Assembly: GCA_045223915.1 (NCBI GenBank)
Contig: JBGUZU010000005.1
Span: 62,001-126,000, forward strand
DNA length: 64,000 nucleotides
Source of the DNA: Ruminimicrobiellum sp045223915
GTDB lineage: Bacteria > Elusimicrobiota > Endomicrobiia > Endomicrobiales > Endomicrobiaceae
Direction of reading: 5' to 3'
A program made the translations under genes and the position numbers. The notes under the pieces are model-generated. The model was not told the origin of the DNA and did not search any database. It saw only the letters and a program-made list of their open reading frames with translations. Shown here in pieces: positions 28,601 to 34,058 of the stretch; the first letter of the stretch is position 1, and each line of letters begins with the position of its first letter.

Positions 28601-30407
28601 TTTAGTTTCGCAAATATTCGATACTAATAGAGCTATGAATATGAAAGGAAAGAATATAATAGTAGATGTAGATGTTGATGAAGCATTGAGAGAAAGAGCA
28701 AAAAGTGCCGGAATAAACATAGTTAAATTAAGAATAATAACGGAACAAGAAGCAAGACAAAGAGGCGGCTCATTAATAAACGAACAAGCTAAAATCAGAA
28801 TGACTTTTGATTCAAGTGCAAACGAATTACTTGTATATTCAAAACAGGGTATAAATTTAAATAGAGAAAAAATAAAAGAGTTGATAGCGGCAGCATATAG
28901 TGAAGGAAGAAAAAATTTAGAATTTTCAGATGAACAAGTAATAGCGTTTGCGGAAAGCGGAGAAATTAGTTCAAATATAGAACAATCATTAGCAAATATT
29001 CAAGACAGAATTGCAAATGCAGCAGTAGATGGATTGCAAAGAGCGGAAGTAGAAGTAAGTTTAGATTTGTCTGGTATGAAAAATATCGGGCGAAATCTTG
29101 CATCAAAATGTAACAAACAATTTGCGACTACAATAATAATAAATACAAATCAATTAAATAAATACGGTTCCGAAATTAACGGATTAAGAGCAGATGGTTT
29201 TAGGTTCATATTAAGAGGATCTATTACCGAAATACAAGATGCTTTTGAAAATGCTTCTGACAAAGGTTATCTTTTAGATGGAGTAATTCTTGAGGGCGCA
29301 GAAAGAGGAGACTTAAGCAAATTAGAAGAATTAGCAGCAAATAATACGGAAGGAACATTACATATAGAAACTCAAATGTATGTAAATATGGCAACTGCGA
29401 AAGGAATTGATGCAAACAGAATATATGATGATAATGGAATAATTCCGATAGTAACCGCCGATCAAGTGGAAACAATGACAGGAAAATATGCAGTCGGATA
29501 CAGTGAAATAAAAAATAAAATAGATAATACTATGTTAGGTGAAGGAAAAATTATTAATATATTATGTACTGAAGATGAAGGAAATCGTCCTGATGACTTA
29601 AGATCAAAATTAGCAGGAATATTTAGTGATTTATTTGGAACAATGAATGAATTATTAAAGCCGAAAAGTCCGGAACAGAGAATAACCGAAGAAACCGCTG
29701 CGGTAAGTGATTATAATTTCGGTAAAGAATTTGGAGAAGAGATAAAAAATGTAAGAGAAAGGTTATTGGGAAATTTAAGAGAAGGTGGCACAATTAAAAC
29801 AATCTTAACAACGGAATTTACGGAAGAAAATGAAGCAAAGACAGCTGTAAATAATTTTATTGAAGATGAAAATTCTATTTATAAACAATTACCATCTGCA
29901 ATACAAATGAGAATACAAACCGCAATATCAAAAGGTAATTACTTTGAAGCAATCGGTACAATAAGAGGAGCTGTAAATCAAATAATAGACAGTTTTGTTT
30001 TGGGCCAGTCTGCTTTTGAAACAGAAGATCAAGTAAAATTGAGAGATAAATACTTGAAAAAAGAATATAAAGAATACAGACAGTATGTAAGAATAAGAGC
30101 TCTGCAACTTGTTATGGCAGGAGAAAATTTGAGCAGTTTGTTAGAATCAAGACCGGATACAAATCAAACGGTTGAACAATTGTTTGATGCAATAAGAACA
30201 GAATTAAATAAAGATGTTAGAAAGACAATAATAGCAAATAAAACTGCAATAAAAGAAATAAAAGCTAAAGATGAGATAGAAAATGCAAAGACAAATCTTA
30301 TGAATGTTAACATATTGTTGGATGATAGCTTGAGAGACAGATTGGTAGTTACAAAGCAATTAGATGTTTCTGCACAAACAATAAGAAGTATCCTGGCAGC
30401 CGCATAG
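13635..30407 (+). CDS. Giant exported multidomain protein (5,590 residues) with peptidase-like, ATPase-like and other domains
   Basis: A single open frame of 16.8 kb. The start at 13635 is chosen for GGAGG at 13626-13630 and the signal peptide that follows (cut near ANA, residue 32); an in-frame TTG at 13590 lies inside the terminator. Domains by motif: 35-520 ChaN/EreA/TraB-like (H77, H79, E105, GGFH with H478); 1017-1079 coiled coil; 1398-1420 signal-like hydrophobic segment after a Lys-rich run; HEITH 1577-1581; His/Cys peptidase-like module 1 (H2005, C2047) with hydrophobic hairpin 2299-2346; helical module twice (2641-2852, 2855-3050); module 2 (H3434, C3487/C3488) with hairpin 3726-3765; GHKL-like N-box 3986-3997; HGT motif 4102-4104; Gln-rich repeat 4265-4310; beta-rich and then alpha/beta C-terminus. 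I do not recognise a named homologue. Domain calls are motif-level inference; the frame and the signal peptide are directly visible. Confidence 0.9.
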   Translation: MKIFIKTQKFISVITALCLLISFVIGPTAANAMTNEEATAKYKQIFKDFMLPYNYGQITSSHYAGTDRVIINIQDLHCHPKVQKNISNIIEIFDKSFGVKKVYLEGVYGQLSTRWITDRIDNVKKGEILEKMLETGRLTGAEYYSAISGKTEIISGLEEKIPYLENLKRFGEIVENQEKINVILKAIDESLSKVKQQYYTKRQYKLEELSQNYREGTITPQKYYALLSKHIEKLGIDLSKYENTFTYIMLLEMQKNLDYSKITTELQNLILLLRENLANSAYQMLVDNTENFSKIDKLYGYIVRISRELGLDLTVNFPNLDNYFGYIEFSQKINPLELIVEEKKLTEEINTRFSETKAQREIVFLTNFEKYLKDYVSSKITSDDYEYYEKNIDTFRQLWNKYVDDRVLSLLDEYLAEADKFYKINNDRNIYFTNNIFTEKNVLGKLETEVEAKGDVNKIIDNMKGVKEVDVVITGGFHSQTVTEILKNHGVSYIVITPNVTDGVKLAEETYYEIAKEQSKISFQALATLPFSAYPENLRVRAAVIAFGRDIAKEIFPNKIAEIDSIDTKTFTEEETNLAQQMKDTREIISAKLLESDDNGNVVKAILELINKYSDKPVSEDFLNKIENTENFKKLLENVESLQEAINTLEKDKLGQAIALLTKTVGEYISYVEQTVVPSTEEQVSTEQQEQRQKQELIKKINAVNLSFLDSKLLEDLREETRDKLDEIHRKFDGKEIESLSLAELEEYWKLKKEILTIFEPKDEKGVKSVLEEVFADIEVFVSFIGNSAPKGDYAKIALSVSSSLAKQLSQKLGRSRLGIISSTTTDEGSIDAISTIVAQMYDALMIYVTAIDYLKYVDPKKYPGSKYYQEIQKLVGKIDKESLIKDGTNLEDFLTAFKFVAENGDIYSKSVAKANNTDSSNVAVIIGGGNVALKDDLKNAMDEKNEVFLINSRTLAKQSQAPAIDHKKLMDLNSPYAVSNAVQFVLNIIDLFNKKAISFNDKGDIIVNLPELEFTSEEKESISRLEEKKKQLAELRAKNDENETGEIRKLEKEIDEMEESLDQLKIFYYLLKEKILSDQAKYSDLITLTKDLLKKFLELSEDIGKDVITREDLHGIKIHIFDMEDEHGETADEEEIYRKAAEKVASNIFDFLENISFFKKALTHSDEEFKKNLTEESVTSERIEREAFDLQYAIKHGYVENAGVEEIKTAGGTTTRTVYKLKGTDTSKHYSKFILSDGVDGITDEFRTDVDDYAIDPMFVVYEDGSVGFMTQQDFKNVYGKKKKGKFKVTKEPTKVKVCFLNPRTIIQTKEGRVTVHSNEIVVQRETDDGDVSIYAMSISSFERLYPMSKPENRSFYEQNEEEIKRLRNAQESISQMQRSTQQQKPAAPKVQKSKKMKIRNIIASLFVTAVLIFSSLNISNYFNSVTPETAPVQEVTAVQEEQPIIYSTPNIKQISASDEMLDQLYSSFGENNSMFAPKDKDELKYSLIQSEKVSTFFQSDMGRVLSALRFVDGYDNAPEIIFMKTDSKDPNFLGSACAHSVKINGERKDFIIIPVNYNDDDTFVLEHQIFSTLVHEITHLVNKDKVDAGLMSKLQDEYEATRNGHIALTFGVVNFSNFEDEAEKVGTFTEYLRKIFDKFSQDSEYDVTFEEVYENYAQNWMRDYGLKIITQNQGTATNFFKTSFGNLYYGNVEEGVKSEDGTKNLVMIEIFDTKHKKNGIYAVIDEDGNLTIQEYVKIENIYEDGSQDEVQFEATKDGKKTRVKAKKSSKKEVKQPEKTPERKRWEEFYEIFQRAPISSNRVNKAAIIGAFARIATDLNVSREMLDKILLPLARELSERRIDNISTEANKLTFKILLSEYFQGNKLTKSRMTDYEDAMKMGRLLYYTIGDKAADLTEQQIDQILPLLMDIYYKGLEQLHSRNTVTDKTGFYCLLGMEEECTNEGWESIFKLLEINPKRDYFKCTGDYSDDKVTINGWLDTIRFYPENKAKYGLENMYAMYSGHGQPTYLSTGEHNLKVEDIVEALVDARRKGAVLSEITLDLATCWSYFSSINIIEQLKKRLEEENLEPSFPNIVTDAGYESLKGKFIDMKNSPVSISSTDLVSGSSNVTLSNKEVSLIEYILAHKTELAEREKKGLSLADFHNAERASANYTVFAVTNEEMENLFDDLRQNVFEILGLSSDEITYGTKEMEITEYLDRYEEHERTVLVQRWLAKKGNMIYMELLLAKTKAILDWIGNTKIIRALYKDKAGENFKNTKLGKAIGVNLETFAFWMPKFVAAHNFRYASQDSGARAVVWRIRSLSIGIGMGFGVLSAIINLINPITATIAIPAIITTLVATALTANTFHYFYDIGVYNGIDPSELENMINDIDREQAIRNAKLEEIQPGFGQLIEQKSRIMTISEFFKEKGFVGSAKELGDSDGIALGLLSHELLKNEKNEGIFVKLISAICRTTNIADWQIALRYFADRKPEWGLVGVTSDKYMPELVEYCKRTNKKIYFFLPNETKEYSRTRGQAKVDPRIANNESSRTRNELKWLKDHPEALPYVEFVVGAYDFLDVESVEEYNKYFSDDKKTTDTVSAMLRTPELFGEQTQSRAETQGIKLLSQPKSQEKRAKASPATKQENQLQQYFSMNQDLVTQQQVLDKIFDLMKNLSEGQKQELYGTNIGYLKRYLGVITELAKYGNNLDLSDIHDDLYYFINAGMIADIAISIFAPYYKKEITYEQFKTKVDKAKILMKYFRTNGSEKHNFLDLLWFGDLGSYFLEQNKALVDRIYRIGIALDKFIEEQNINISISDNFGRNMGEMLQTGFEAGKSNRYIIRNLESYLKGEITRSELMDKLKNGKENIETDYPVEKQQILNQIFNLMKNLSEENRQQLSELNIDSLDNFLEIITELTKYGKDINDSYDDLYYFVKEGMIPSIAIGIFKPYFEGKESIKKLKENINKVRTLMKYFKGYHNSGSNVPWYEDMQTNLFEQNKALVDRVYKIGRNLDRFIEKENINVDEINFDAISSIIHVAIYAQKKDRYITNAIKKYLKGNNKYVDSLLKGYPHQDESLDAAIKREYIKLTFLNYKYVDIFINEIDMASFSLRDKKVLLEKLITQAQDLDEGEVKFLASQVRLLLASSGDYNSEITFTANSLEKINRTSLDFLMKKGKPFDSGNYFASFLEYLSSNSAMLFLELLSTDIEVNESNYDSLKDLINALSSRDICHLALENNAFALRVFLNPEFQRQYKDLPVLTQYRSAIKIGRFMEVTGTISTFRNQDLEKQGEIIKKAIDTLSKILDESGRKVFIDEKTKIIIANHNERWEKDGLKIGESRFNSNAYRKMLNTLGISEEDHLVVYEETGIDNFYERIGKIYNFLRKHKKVGMFVLRKKENEIDDVFKKIVFRLFSLEARIHEEKQKKLINNFLNEIPKFRYKEGIEENLLVVLNGHGGSGTWYYSENGHIEIDRIAQAIETLVKNMKKEGRSDEEIKKTIEHITIDLSCCHSYETADILKQSLIKRNVQYCPQIVAEAGREMVLGYTLGWADSGNLEYSINEYLKTHQDATEITFKDIFYSEIKHSNHTIFMVDDAINGLFNDFVEYVKNLESNTGQSQEKIPEVSHEKKSFFLSATVVSSDFIRKFAQILNKRHGSSKVEGYSSVELQTEETKEYLRQKAVERGYENPDEFRLTFIGKVMGVWHEMLPFWKIFSIHTAIFGKEINVNSFIEEHENPTMAQIIAVWVIRALSIGLGVGTGAILAASFTPFAGIFGIPALLATEFITHLMWNLRKPQATVLFNKESSQISFLINKEGNKYSLIFNPRTGGIYLSSNNEDAFSDASQAITKSEYATPESIEQLLDLKINISGHSITVKSNDTGATVSAVKHSNIPKIISSLSKGELITSQEDENVLKLLKEHLHIEGDVETVYLDREDRENRPQANRALEGNKLLVVYPFSNFYDINSLTDEQLFSLYLQLNNNLLDALKTWLPALSDDKLYFVGVTILNEFVKNAIVHGNLADLSKPLYIKYDENGFTVYNAYNGKTNKRRLSVSAAAGLSGAHVGLSLVQKNVDDGVVSVTPEQERIVEIGDRTFYAIGAFQSNKIQKISEGYPERAEAPYYHHGTSLQSALQILADGKLRTDVPMANGYHPAEIYMVEASYVPLMEAKYSINSGYDFARGYATNDQGIVDGVVLGFAGKTRHYKPIPKTLGFDMKELSLSGDEEGNVRLSEISFSSDEYLENFIKEMLAKNIKLPKNVAFRVKNNKVDKYISRNELEKIISDLESQQTAPQVETKPQVQQQQTVPQVETKPQTQQQQTAPQVEQQAQQEQETVETEEGVTSDRTPTIVFNKKSLRNLINRIKEKIKGFSKKQTSIDEDKLVDVLEQALSEIENNPMLVSMEPETHNSVKFDVCNFEPLQKFIEGSTDNKKLGDAINNLLKAAILSDDKIFTQENYDAIRDYIHGSETISTEEKNRRIDQIKVIARIYGYISFKNKFFEDGKNKGKTLTNNSVIEINGQKLSLYQWIHICDGHSIALNGNEDKSSSPDQYSSPERALAAAITMEQMKKMNIPSIKENPDLILLQDGRTLYIKKEEGTEFFDVVIESVDGDLVTVYISDGEIIKRGNKYDISKFIGNIKADVFVNQNEQMFDFPTGMDCFYKKDAEGKVFRRNDDGQWQQLSEEENGLLKLSVNIISLEGTNKLNKISELILQILRTKIGKTTYTYYYNRQNGKWYENQNGNLVEANYNNIEKSMEKFNIDGKDYYFLSFLNGFIFDEHFKLVPNDVVLGSLTKHDKKYATHVDIKDGKKRLLLFDYSTRTWLYTNLGMLNTRIEGRDKGLTAGIKSYYILSNGLLVTMDGVQIEKIQVNDMSFSFKEIKQNKGQTKIKETVYVKIAGEWYSYLKSNSKSPEYSSGTIDFISDGSRYLYADNKVYEMMDNNELVEIQNVEMFDVNVKKYMNLNSQLYEIIKEDKKIVPVNEEQVNNLKADSQYGEWFTLLFDRINPVGLTLSLVSQIFDTNRAMNMKGKNIIVDVDVDEALRERAKSAGINIVKLRIITEQEARQRGGSLINEQAKIRMTFDSSANELLVYSKQGINLNREKIKELIAAAYSEGRKNLEFSDEQVIAFAESGEISSNIEQSLANIQDRIANAAVDGLQRAEVEVSLDLSGMKNIGRNLASKCNKQFATTIIINTNQLNKYGSEINGLRADGFRFILRGSITEIQDAFENASDKGYLLDGVILEGAERGDLSKLEELAANNTEGTLHIETQMYVNMATAKGIDANRIYDDNGIIPIVTADQVETMTGKYAVGYSEIKNKIDNTMLGEGKIINILCTEDEGNRPDDLRSKLAGIFSDLFGTMNELLKPKSPEQRITEETAAVSDYNFGKEFGEEIKNVRERLLGNLREGGTIKTILTTEFTEENEAKTAVNNFIEDENSIYKQLPSAIQMRIQTAISKGNYFEAIGTIRGAVNQIIDSFVLGQSAFETEDQVKLRDKYLKKEYKEYRQYVRIRALQLVMAGENLSSLLESRPDTNQTVEQLFDAIRTELNKDVRKTIIANKTAIKEIKAKDEIENAKTNLMNVNILLDDSLRDRLVVTKQLDVSAQTIRSILAAA
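19500..20720 (+). repeat. Giant protein: module copy 1 (clan-CD-like peptidase plus hydrophobic hairpin)
   Basis: Within the giant gene. A strand ending in SGHGQ (H2005) is followed about 40 residues later by a strand ending in LDLATCWSY (C2047), the His-Gly / Ala-Cys layout of caspase-like clan CD peptidases. After a mixed region comes VVWRIRSLSIGIGMGFG and a long hydrophobic hairpin. The same order recurs at 23880-24960. Confidence 0.55.
21555..22780 (+). repeat. Giant protein: tandem duplication of an about 200-residue helical module
   Basis: Copy A is about 21555-22190 and copy B about 22200-22780. Shared landmarks in the same order: IFDLMKNLSE / IFNLMKNLSE, ITELAKYG / ITELTKYG, DDLYYF in both, KILMKYF / RTLMKYF, FLEQNKALVDRIYRIG / LFEQNKALVDRVYKIG, then NRYI / DRYI and YLKG. 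Copies have diverged to roughly half identity by eye. Confidence 0.8.
23880..24960 (+). repeat. Giant protein: module copy 2 (clan-CD-like peptidase plus hydrophobic hairpin)
   Basis: Strand ending LVVLNGHGGSGTWYY (H3434), then ITIDLSCCHSYETADIL (C3487/C3488), later VWVIRALSIGLGVGTG and a hydrophobic hairpin ending near THLMWN. Motif order and spacing repeat copy 1; both copies carry the shared core R(S/A)LSIG before the hairpin. Confidence 0.55.
26427..26561 (+). repeat. 45-base tandem repeat encoding a Gln/Pro-rich linker
   Basis: Three in-frame units with a 45-base period; the ACA codon after the CAA run falls at 26433, 26478 and 26523. Each unit encodes a form of QQTAPQVETKPQxQQ. The third unit is shortened and runs into a Gln/Glu-rich tail. 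It links the HGT-motif region to the C-terminal part of the giant protein. Confidence 0.85.
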
Positions 30408-30422
30408 TTTGGAACGAAATTC

Positions 30423-30462
30423 AAAATCAACGGTCGGTTAAAATATCGGCCGTTGATTTTTT
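30423..30462 (+). terminator. Intrinsic terminator of the giant gene
   Basis: A stem of about 12 bp with one G-U pair (30425-30436 with 30447-30458), a 10-base A/T-rich loop and a T-run to 30462, 16 bases after the giant stop codon. Confidence 0.85.
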
Positions 30463-30540
30463 ATTGTATAAAAACAATTTAAAATTTTGTAAAATTATCG
30501 GGATATAAAAACATAAATAATTGAAAAGGAAGTGTATAAA

Positions 30541-31569
30541 ATGATTAGAGTTGGAATAATTGGAATTACCGGTTATACCGGAGAAGAATTATTAAGGATA
30601 TTGTCTAAACATAAACAAGCAAAAATAACCGTTCTTGCAGGAAGAGCAACATCGGAACTTAGAGATTTAAAAGATATTTATCCCAAATATGCAGATTTAA
30701 ATTTAAAGTGTTATCCGTTAAATATCGAACAAATAAAAAATGAAACGGATGTTGTATTTTTGGCTTTGCCTCATGCTGTTGCTTTTGAAGTTGTTCCCGA
30801 TTTAATAAAAGCGGGTAAAAAAGTTATAGATTTGTCGGCAGATTTCAGAATAAAAGATTTTGAAACTTACGAAAAATGGTACGGTGTAAAACATACTGGT
30901 AAGGAATACATAAAAGATGCCGTTTACGGCTTGAGTGAAATATATAAAGACGAAATAAAATCCGCAAAACTTATTGCAAATCCGGGTTGTTATCCTACAA
31001 CAATTTTGTTGGGTTCTGCTCCGGCAATAAAAAACGGTTTAGTGAAATCCGAAGGAATAATAATAGATTCCAAAAGCGGAGTTTCCGGTTCGGGAAGAAA
31101 AGGTGTAAAAGCTTATTATGAAACCGAAGCACCTACCGCAAGAGCATACAAAGTCGGCGGGAAACACAGACATATTCCCGAAATAGAACAGGAATTATCA
31201 AATATGTTCGGTAAACCGGTAACAATAACATTTACTCCTCAAATTATTCCTATGGAAAGAGGAATGTTATCTTGTATTTATATGGATTTGGCAAAGAAAG
31301 TTTCAGTTAGTGAAATAATAGAGATGTATAAAAAGTTTTATGAAGGAAGAAAATTCGTAAGAGTATTGGACGAAGGTAAACTTCCTTCAATTAAGAATGT
31401 TGTTGAAACTAATTATCTTGAGATAGGAATTTGCATAGATGAAAGGACAAACAAGCTTATAGTAATTTCGGTTCAAGACAATTTAACCAAAGGTGCATCA
31501 GGACAAGCTGTTCAAAATATGAACATAATGTTCGGGTTACCGGAAACGGAAGGATTGGAAACACTTTAA
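30541..31569 (+). CDS. argC: N-acetyl-gamma-glutamyl-phosphate reductase
   Basis: ArgC reduces N-acetylglutamyl phosphate with NADPH in arginine synthesis. 342 residues with the nucleotide-binding GIIGITGYTGEELLRIL, the active-site NPGCYPTTILLG (C150), SGVSGSGRKGVKAYYE and the HRHIPEIEQEL motif with catalytic His. A GTG at 30532 is in frame, but AAGGAAG at 30526-30532 points to the ATG at 30541, which also puts the glycine-rich loop at the very N-terminus as in the family. No other arginine genes are in the window. It follows the giant gene's terminator and has no clear promoter of its own. Confidence 0.95.
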   Translation: MIRVGIIGITGYTGEELLRILSKHKQAKITVLAGRATSELRDLKDIYPKYADLNLKCYPLNIEQIKNETDVVFLALPHAVAFEVVPDLIKAGKKVIDLSADFRIKDFETYEKWYGVKHTGKEYIKDAVYGLSEIYKDEIKSAKLIANPGCYPTTILLGSAPAIKNGLVKSEGIIIDSKSGVSGSGRKGVKAYYETEAPTARAYKVGGKHRHIPEIEQELSNMFGKPVTITFTPQIIPMERGMLSCIYMDLAKKVSVSEIIEMYKKFYEGRKFVRVLDEGKLPSIKNVVETNYLEIGICIDERTNKLIVISVQDNLTKGASGQAVQNMNIMFGLPETEGLETL

Positions 31570-31591
31570 AATCCTATTTCCATAACTAAAA

Positions 31592-32986
31592 ATGAAATCA
31601 AAGAATCCTTTTTTATCAACAAGTTTATCGAAACTTTTGTTCAGGTTTTCGGCGCCTGCCGTTGCAGGTATGATAGCCGGAGCTTTGTATAACATCATTG
31701 CAAGGTTGCTTATAGGAAACGATGTAGGACATCTGGGTATTGCAGGCATAACGGTCACATTTCCTTTGGTAATTTTGTATATGGCTTTTAGTGCATTTAT
31801 GGGTGTCGGAGGAAATGCACTTTTTTCCATTTATTTAGGTAAAAAAGATATTGATAAAGCAGAAAATATTATGGGAAATACACTTGTTATGCTTACATTA
31901 GTTTCTGTAGGAGTATCAGTTTTTCTATATATTTTTTTGGAAAAAGCTCTTATTCTTGTAGGTGCAAGTGCCGATGTTTTACCTTATGCAAAAGAGTATA
32001 TGGATATTGCCATGATAGGTTTTACTATTTGGGGTATCGGTGCCGGTATGAACCATTTTATAAGATCGAGCGGATATCCCAAAACTGCGCTTGTAACTCA
32101 AATAGTCGGTAATTTGGTTAATATTCTTGTAGGTATATTATTTGTTTATTATTTACATTGGGGAATGAAAGGTGTTGCATGGGCAAGTGTTGTAGGACAG
32201 GTGTTTAGTTCCGGTTGGATACTATATTTCTTCTTAAGTAAAAAAAGTCCTTACAAAGTCAGAATAAAAAATCTTGTTTTAAAATTAGATATTATATTGG
32301 CAATGAGTGCGATAGGCATTTCTCAGTTCGTGTTCCAAATATCTTCAAGTTTACTAAATTTTATTTTAAACAGGTCTTTAGTTCATTACGGCGGAGATAT
32401 TGCTCTTGCTGCTATCGGTATAGTAATGTCTGTAAACTCTATGATAATTTTTACTATTTTGGGAATCTCTCAGGGTACACAACCTTTAATCGGTTATAAC
32501 TATGGTGCCAAGCATTTTTCTAATGCAATACAAACTACCAAAATGGCAATAAGGTGGAGCAGTGTAGTATTGATAATAGGGTTTTTAATAACCGAAATTT
32601 TTGCTGTGCCTGTGGTAAAACTTTTTAACTCCACAAATACCGAACTTATAAAAATGGCTGCAAGAGGATTGAGATTTGTTAATTTTATGTTGCCGATAAT
32701 ATCTTTACATATATTCGGCAGTACATATTTTCAAGCAATAAATAAACCTGTTCAAGCTACAATATTAAGTTTAACAAGACAGGTTTTGTTATTGATACCG
32801 TTTGTTTTGATTTTGCCTTTGTTTTTCGGGCTGGACGGTGTTTTTTTAGCAACAACTTTTGCGGACTTTTTTGCATGTTTGATTTCTGCAATTTTACTTC
32901 ATCACTACTTTCATAAATATAATCAAACATTGTTAATTCCATCAAAGCTTCATAAAAAATTTAAAATTTTCAGAGAAATCAAATAG
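31592..32986 (+). CDS. MATE family efflux transporter
   Basis: 464 residues with about twelve hydrophobic helices in two six-helix bundles. Family marks are FSAPAVAGMIAGALYNI near the start, MAFSAFMGVGGNALFSIYLG, GAGMNHFIRSSGYPKTAL and ILGISQGTQPLIGYNYGA in the second half. Such proteins export cationic drugs or metabolites in exchange for Na+ or H+. It lies 22 bases after argC without a visible ribosome site and ends only 11 bases from the convergent minus-strand gene. The substrate is unknown. Confidence 0.9.
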   Translation: MKSKNPFLSTSLSKLLFRFSAPAVAGMIAGALYNIIARLLIGNDVGHLGIAGITVTFPLVILYMAFSAFMGVGGNALFSIYLGKKDIDKAENIMGNTLVMLTLVSVGVSVFLYIFLEKALILVGASADVLPYAKEYMDIAMIGFTIWGIGAGMNHFIRSSGYPKTALVTQIVGNLVNILVGILFVYYLHWGMKGVAWASVVGQVFSSGWILYFFLSKKSPYKVRIKNLVLKLDIILAMSAIGISQFVFQISSSLLNFILNRSLVHYGGDIALAAIGIVMSVNSMIIFTILGISQGTQPLIGYNYGAKHFSNAIQTTKMAIRWSSVVLIIGFLITEIFAVPVVKLFNSTNTELIKMAARGLRFVNFMLPIISLHIFGSTYFQAINKPVQATILSLTRQVLLLIPFVLILPLFFGLDGVFLATTFADFFACLISAILLHHYFHKYNQTLLIPSKLHKKFKIFREIK

Positions 32987-32997
32987 ATTTGTTTCCT

Positions 32998-33885
32998 TTA
33001 AAATAAACGCTTTTTTATTTTGCGTAACATTGATATACATTTATGGTCATATTTATCGATGAGAGGTCTAAATGTATACAATTCTTTATGGTTACATGTC
33101 TTTCCAAGTCTCCAAAAATAAAAAGATGTAATAATTTCCGATACCCATCCAATATTTCTAAGATTTGTATCGTTTTTATATTGGTAATCAGCCATTTCTT
33201 TATCAAGATCGAATAATTTAGGAAAAATCCATTCACAATATTTAAAAAATTCATCTTTGGATGTTATAAACATATTCTTATAAGGTCCTGTTTCTTGTTG
33301 CTTGCTCCAATTTACAAAATCTATATAATCGTCAGGATATTTATCTTTCAATATTTTAAGGAATGTATCATAAAAAATAATATCTGCGCCATGAATTTTT
33401 TTATATTTTTCATATGGATTAACTTTATGTTTTATGGTGCAAGTTCCTATATATTTATAAGCTTTTAATAGCGGATACAGGTTTTGTTTGGTATAACCGC
33501 AAGCATCCAAATAATTTTCTTCATAACCTGTATACGGAATTAAATTAAAGAGTGTTCTGTAATGCATAAAACCGATATAGTCCGGATTTCCAATTTTGTC
33601 ATAATTTTTCCAAGCCCAATACATTCCGGTCATTTCACTGAATTTTTTATTCAAGTGTGAAATGTTTTCACCGGTATCATCACCGATCAAGTTTTTAAGC
33701 ATCCAATTTAAATCTTTTCTTAATATTGTTTTGTAAGATAAAGATTTTAATAGAACTTTTCTTCCGCAATGAATTGGAACACATATATCATTTTTAAACA
33801 GCGGTGTTTTTTTATGATATAAAACTAATATTTTTATGCTCACATTGTCTTCAATAAGTGTTGAGTCCTTTTCCGAGTTGGTCAT
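32998..33885 (-). CDS. DUF4422 protein, glycosyltransferase-like
   Basis: 295 residues, cytoplasmic. The DUF4422 pattern is clear: KILVLYHKKTPLF at the start, VPIHCGRK, LIGDDTGENISHLNKKFSEM, TGMYWAWKNYDKIGNPDYIG followed by FMHYRTLF, and a C-terminal half with WIFPKLFDLDKEM. Members occur in capsule, LPS and exopolysaccharide loci and are taken as glycosyltransferases. It is monocistronic and divergent from the XRE-cupin gene. An AGGG ribosome site precedes the ATG. Together with the Wza/autokinase pair and the terminal epimerase it implies surface glycan synthesis. Donor and acceptor are unknown. Confidence 0.82.
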   Translation of the reverse strand: MTNSEKDSTLIEDNVSIKILVLYHKKTPLFKNDICVPIHCGRKVLLKSLSYKTILRKDLNWMLKNLIGDDTGENISHLNKKFSEMTGMYWAWKNYDKIGNPDYIGFMHYRTLFNLIPYTGYEENYLDACGYTKQNLYPLLKAYKYIGTCTIKHKVNPYEKYKKIHGADIIFYDTFLKILKDKYPDDYIDFVNWSKQQETGPYKNMFITSKDEFFKYCEWIFPKLFDLDKEMADYQYKNDTNLRNIGWVSEIITSFYFWRLGKTCNHKELYTFRPLIDKYDHKCISMLRKIKKRLF

Positions 33886-33907
33886 ATAAATCCCTATATC
33901 GATAAAT

Positions 33908-33926
33908 CTTAAACTAAGTGTTTAAG
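33908..33926. promoter_or_regulatory. Inverted repeat in a divergent intergenic region (possible operator)
   Basis: CTTAAAC at 33908-33914 and GTTTAAG at 33920-33926 form a perfect 7-bp dyad with a 5-base centre, between the DUF4422 gene and the XRE-cupin regulator. A TATAAT lies at 33941-33946. Role as an operator is inferred from position. Confidence 0.4.
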
Positions 33927-33991
33927 TTATTCCATACCATTATAATTTATATGTTTTTATTGAAAAATTCAAATTGTTGTATAGATTTGCG

Positions 33992-34020
33992 TTGCTTTTA
34001 TGTAACTAAATTTATAAAAT
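33992..34020 (+). promoter_or_regulatory. Promoter of the XRE-cupin / acyl-CoA synthetase operon
   Basis: TTGCTT at 33992-33997, 17 bases, TAAAAT at 34015-34020. It gives a leader of about 30 bases carrying GGAGG before the ATG at 34059. Confidence 0.55.
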
Positions 34021-34058
34021 CTACAAGTATATATTTTGTATGGTTGTATGGAGGTATT

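Noticed and set aside
33918..34058. N-terminal extension of the XRE-cupin protein
   Set aside because: It overlaps promoter-like DNA and has no conserved sequence; GGAGG points to 34059.
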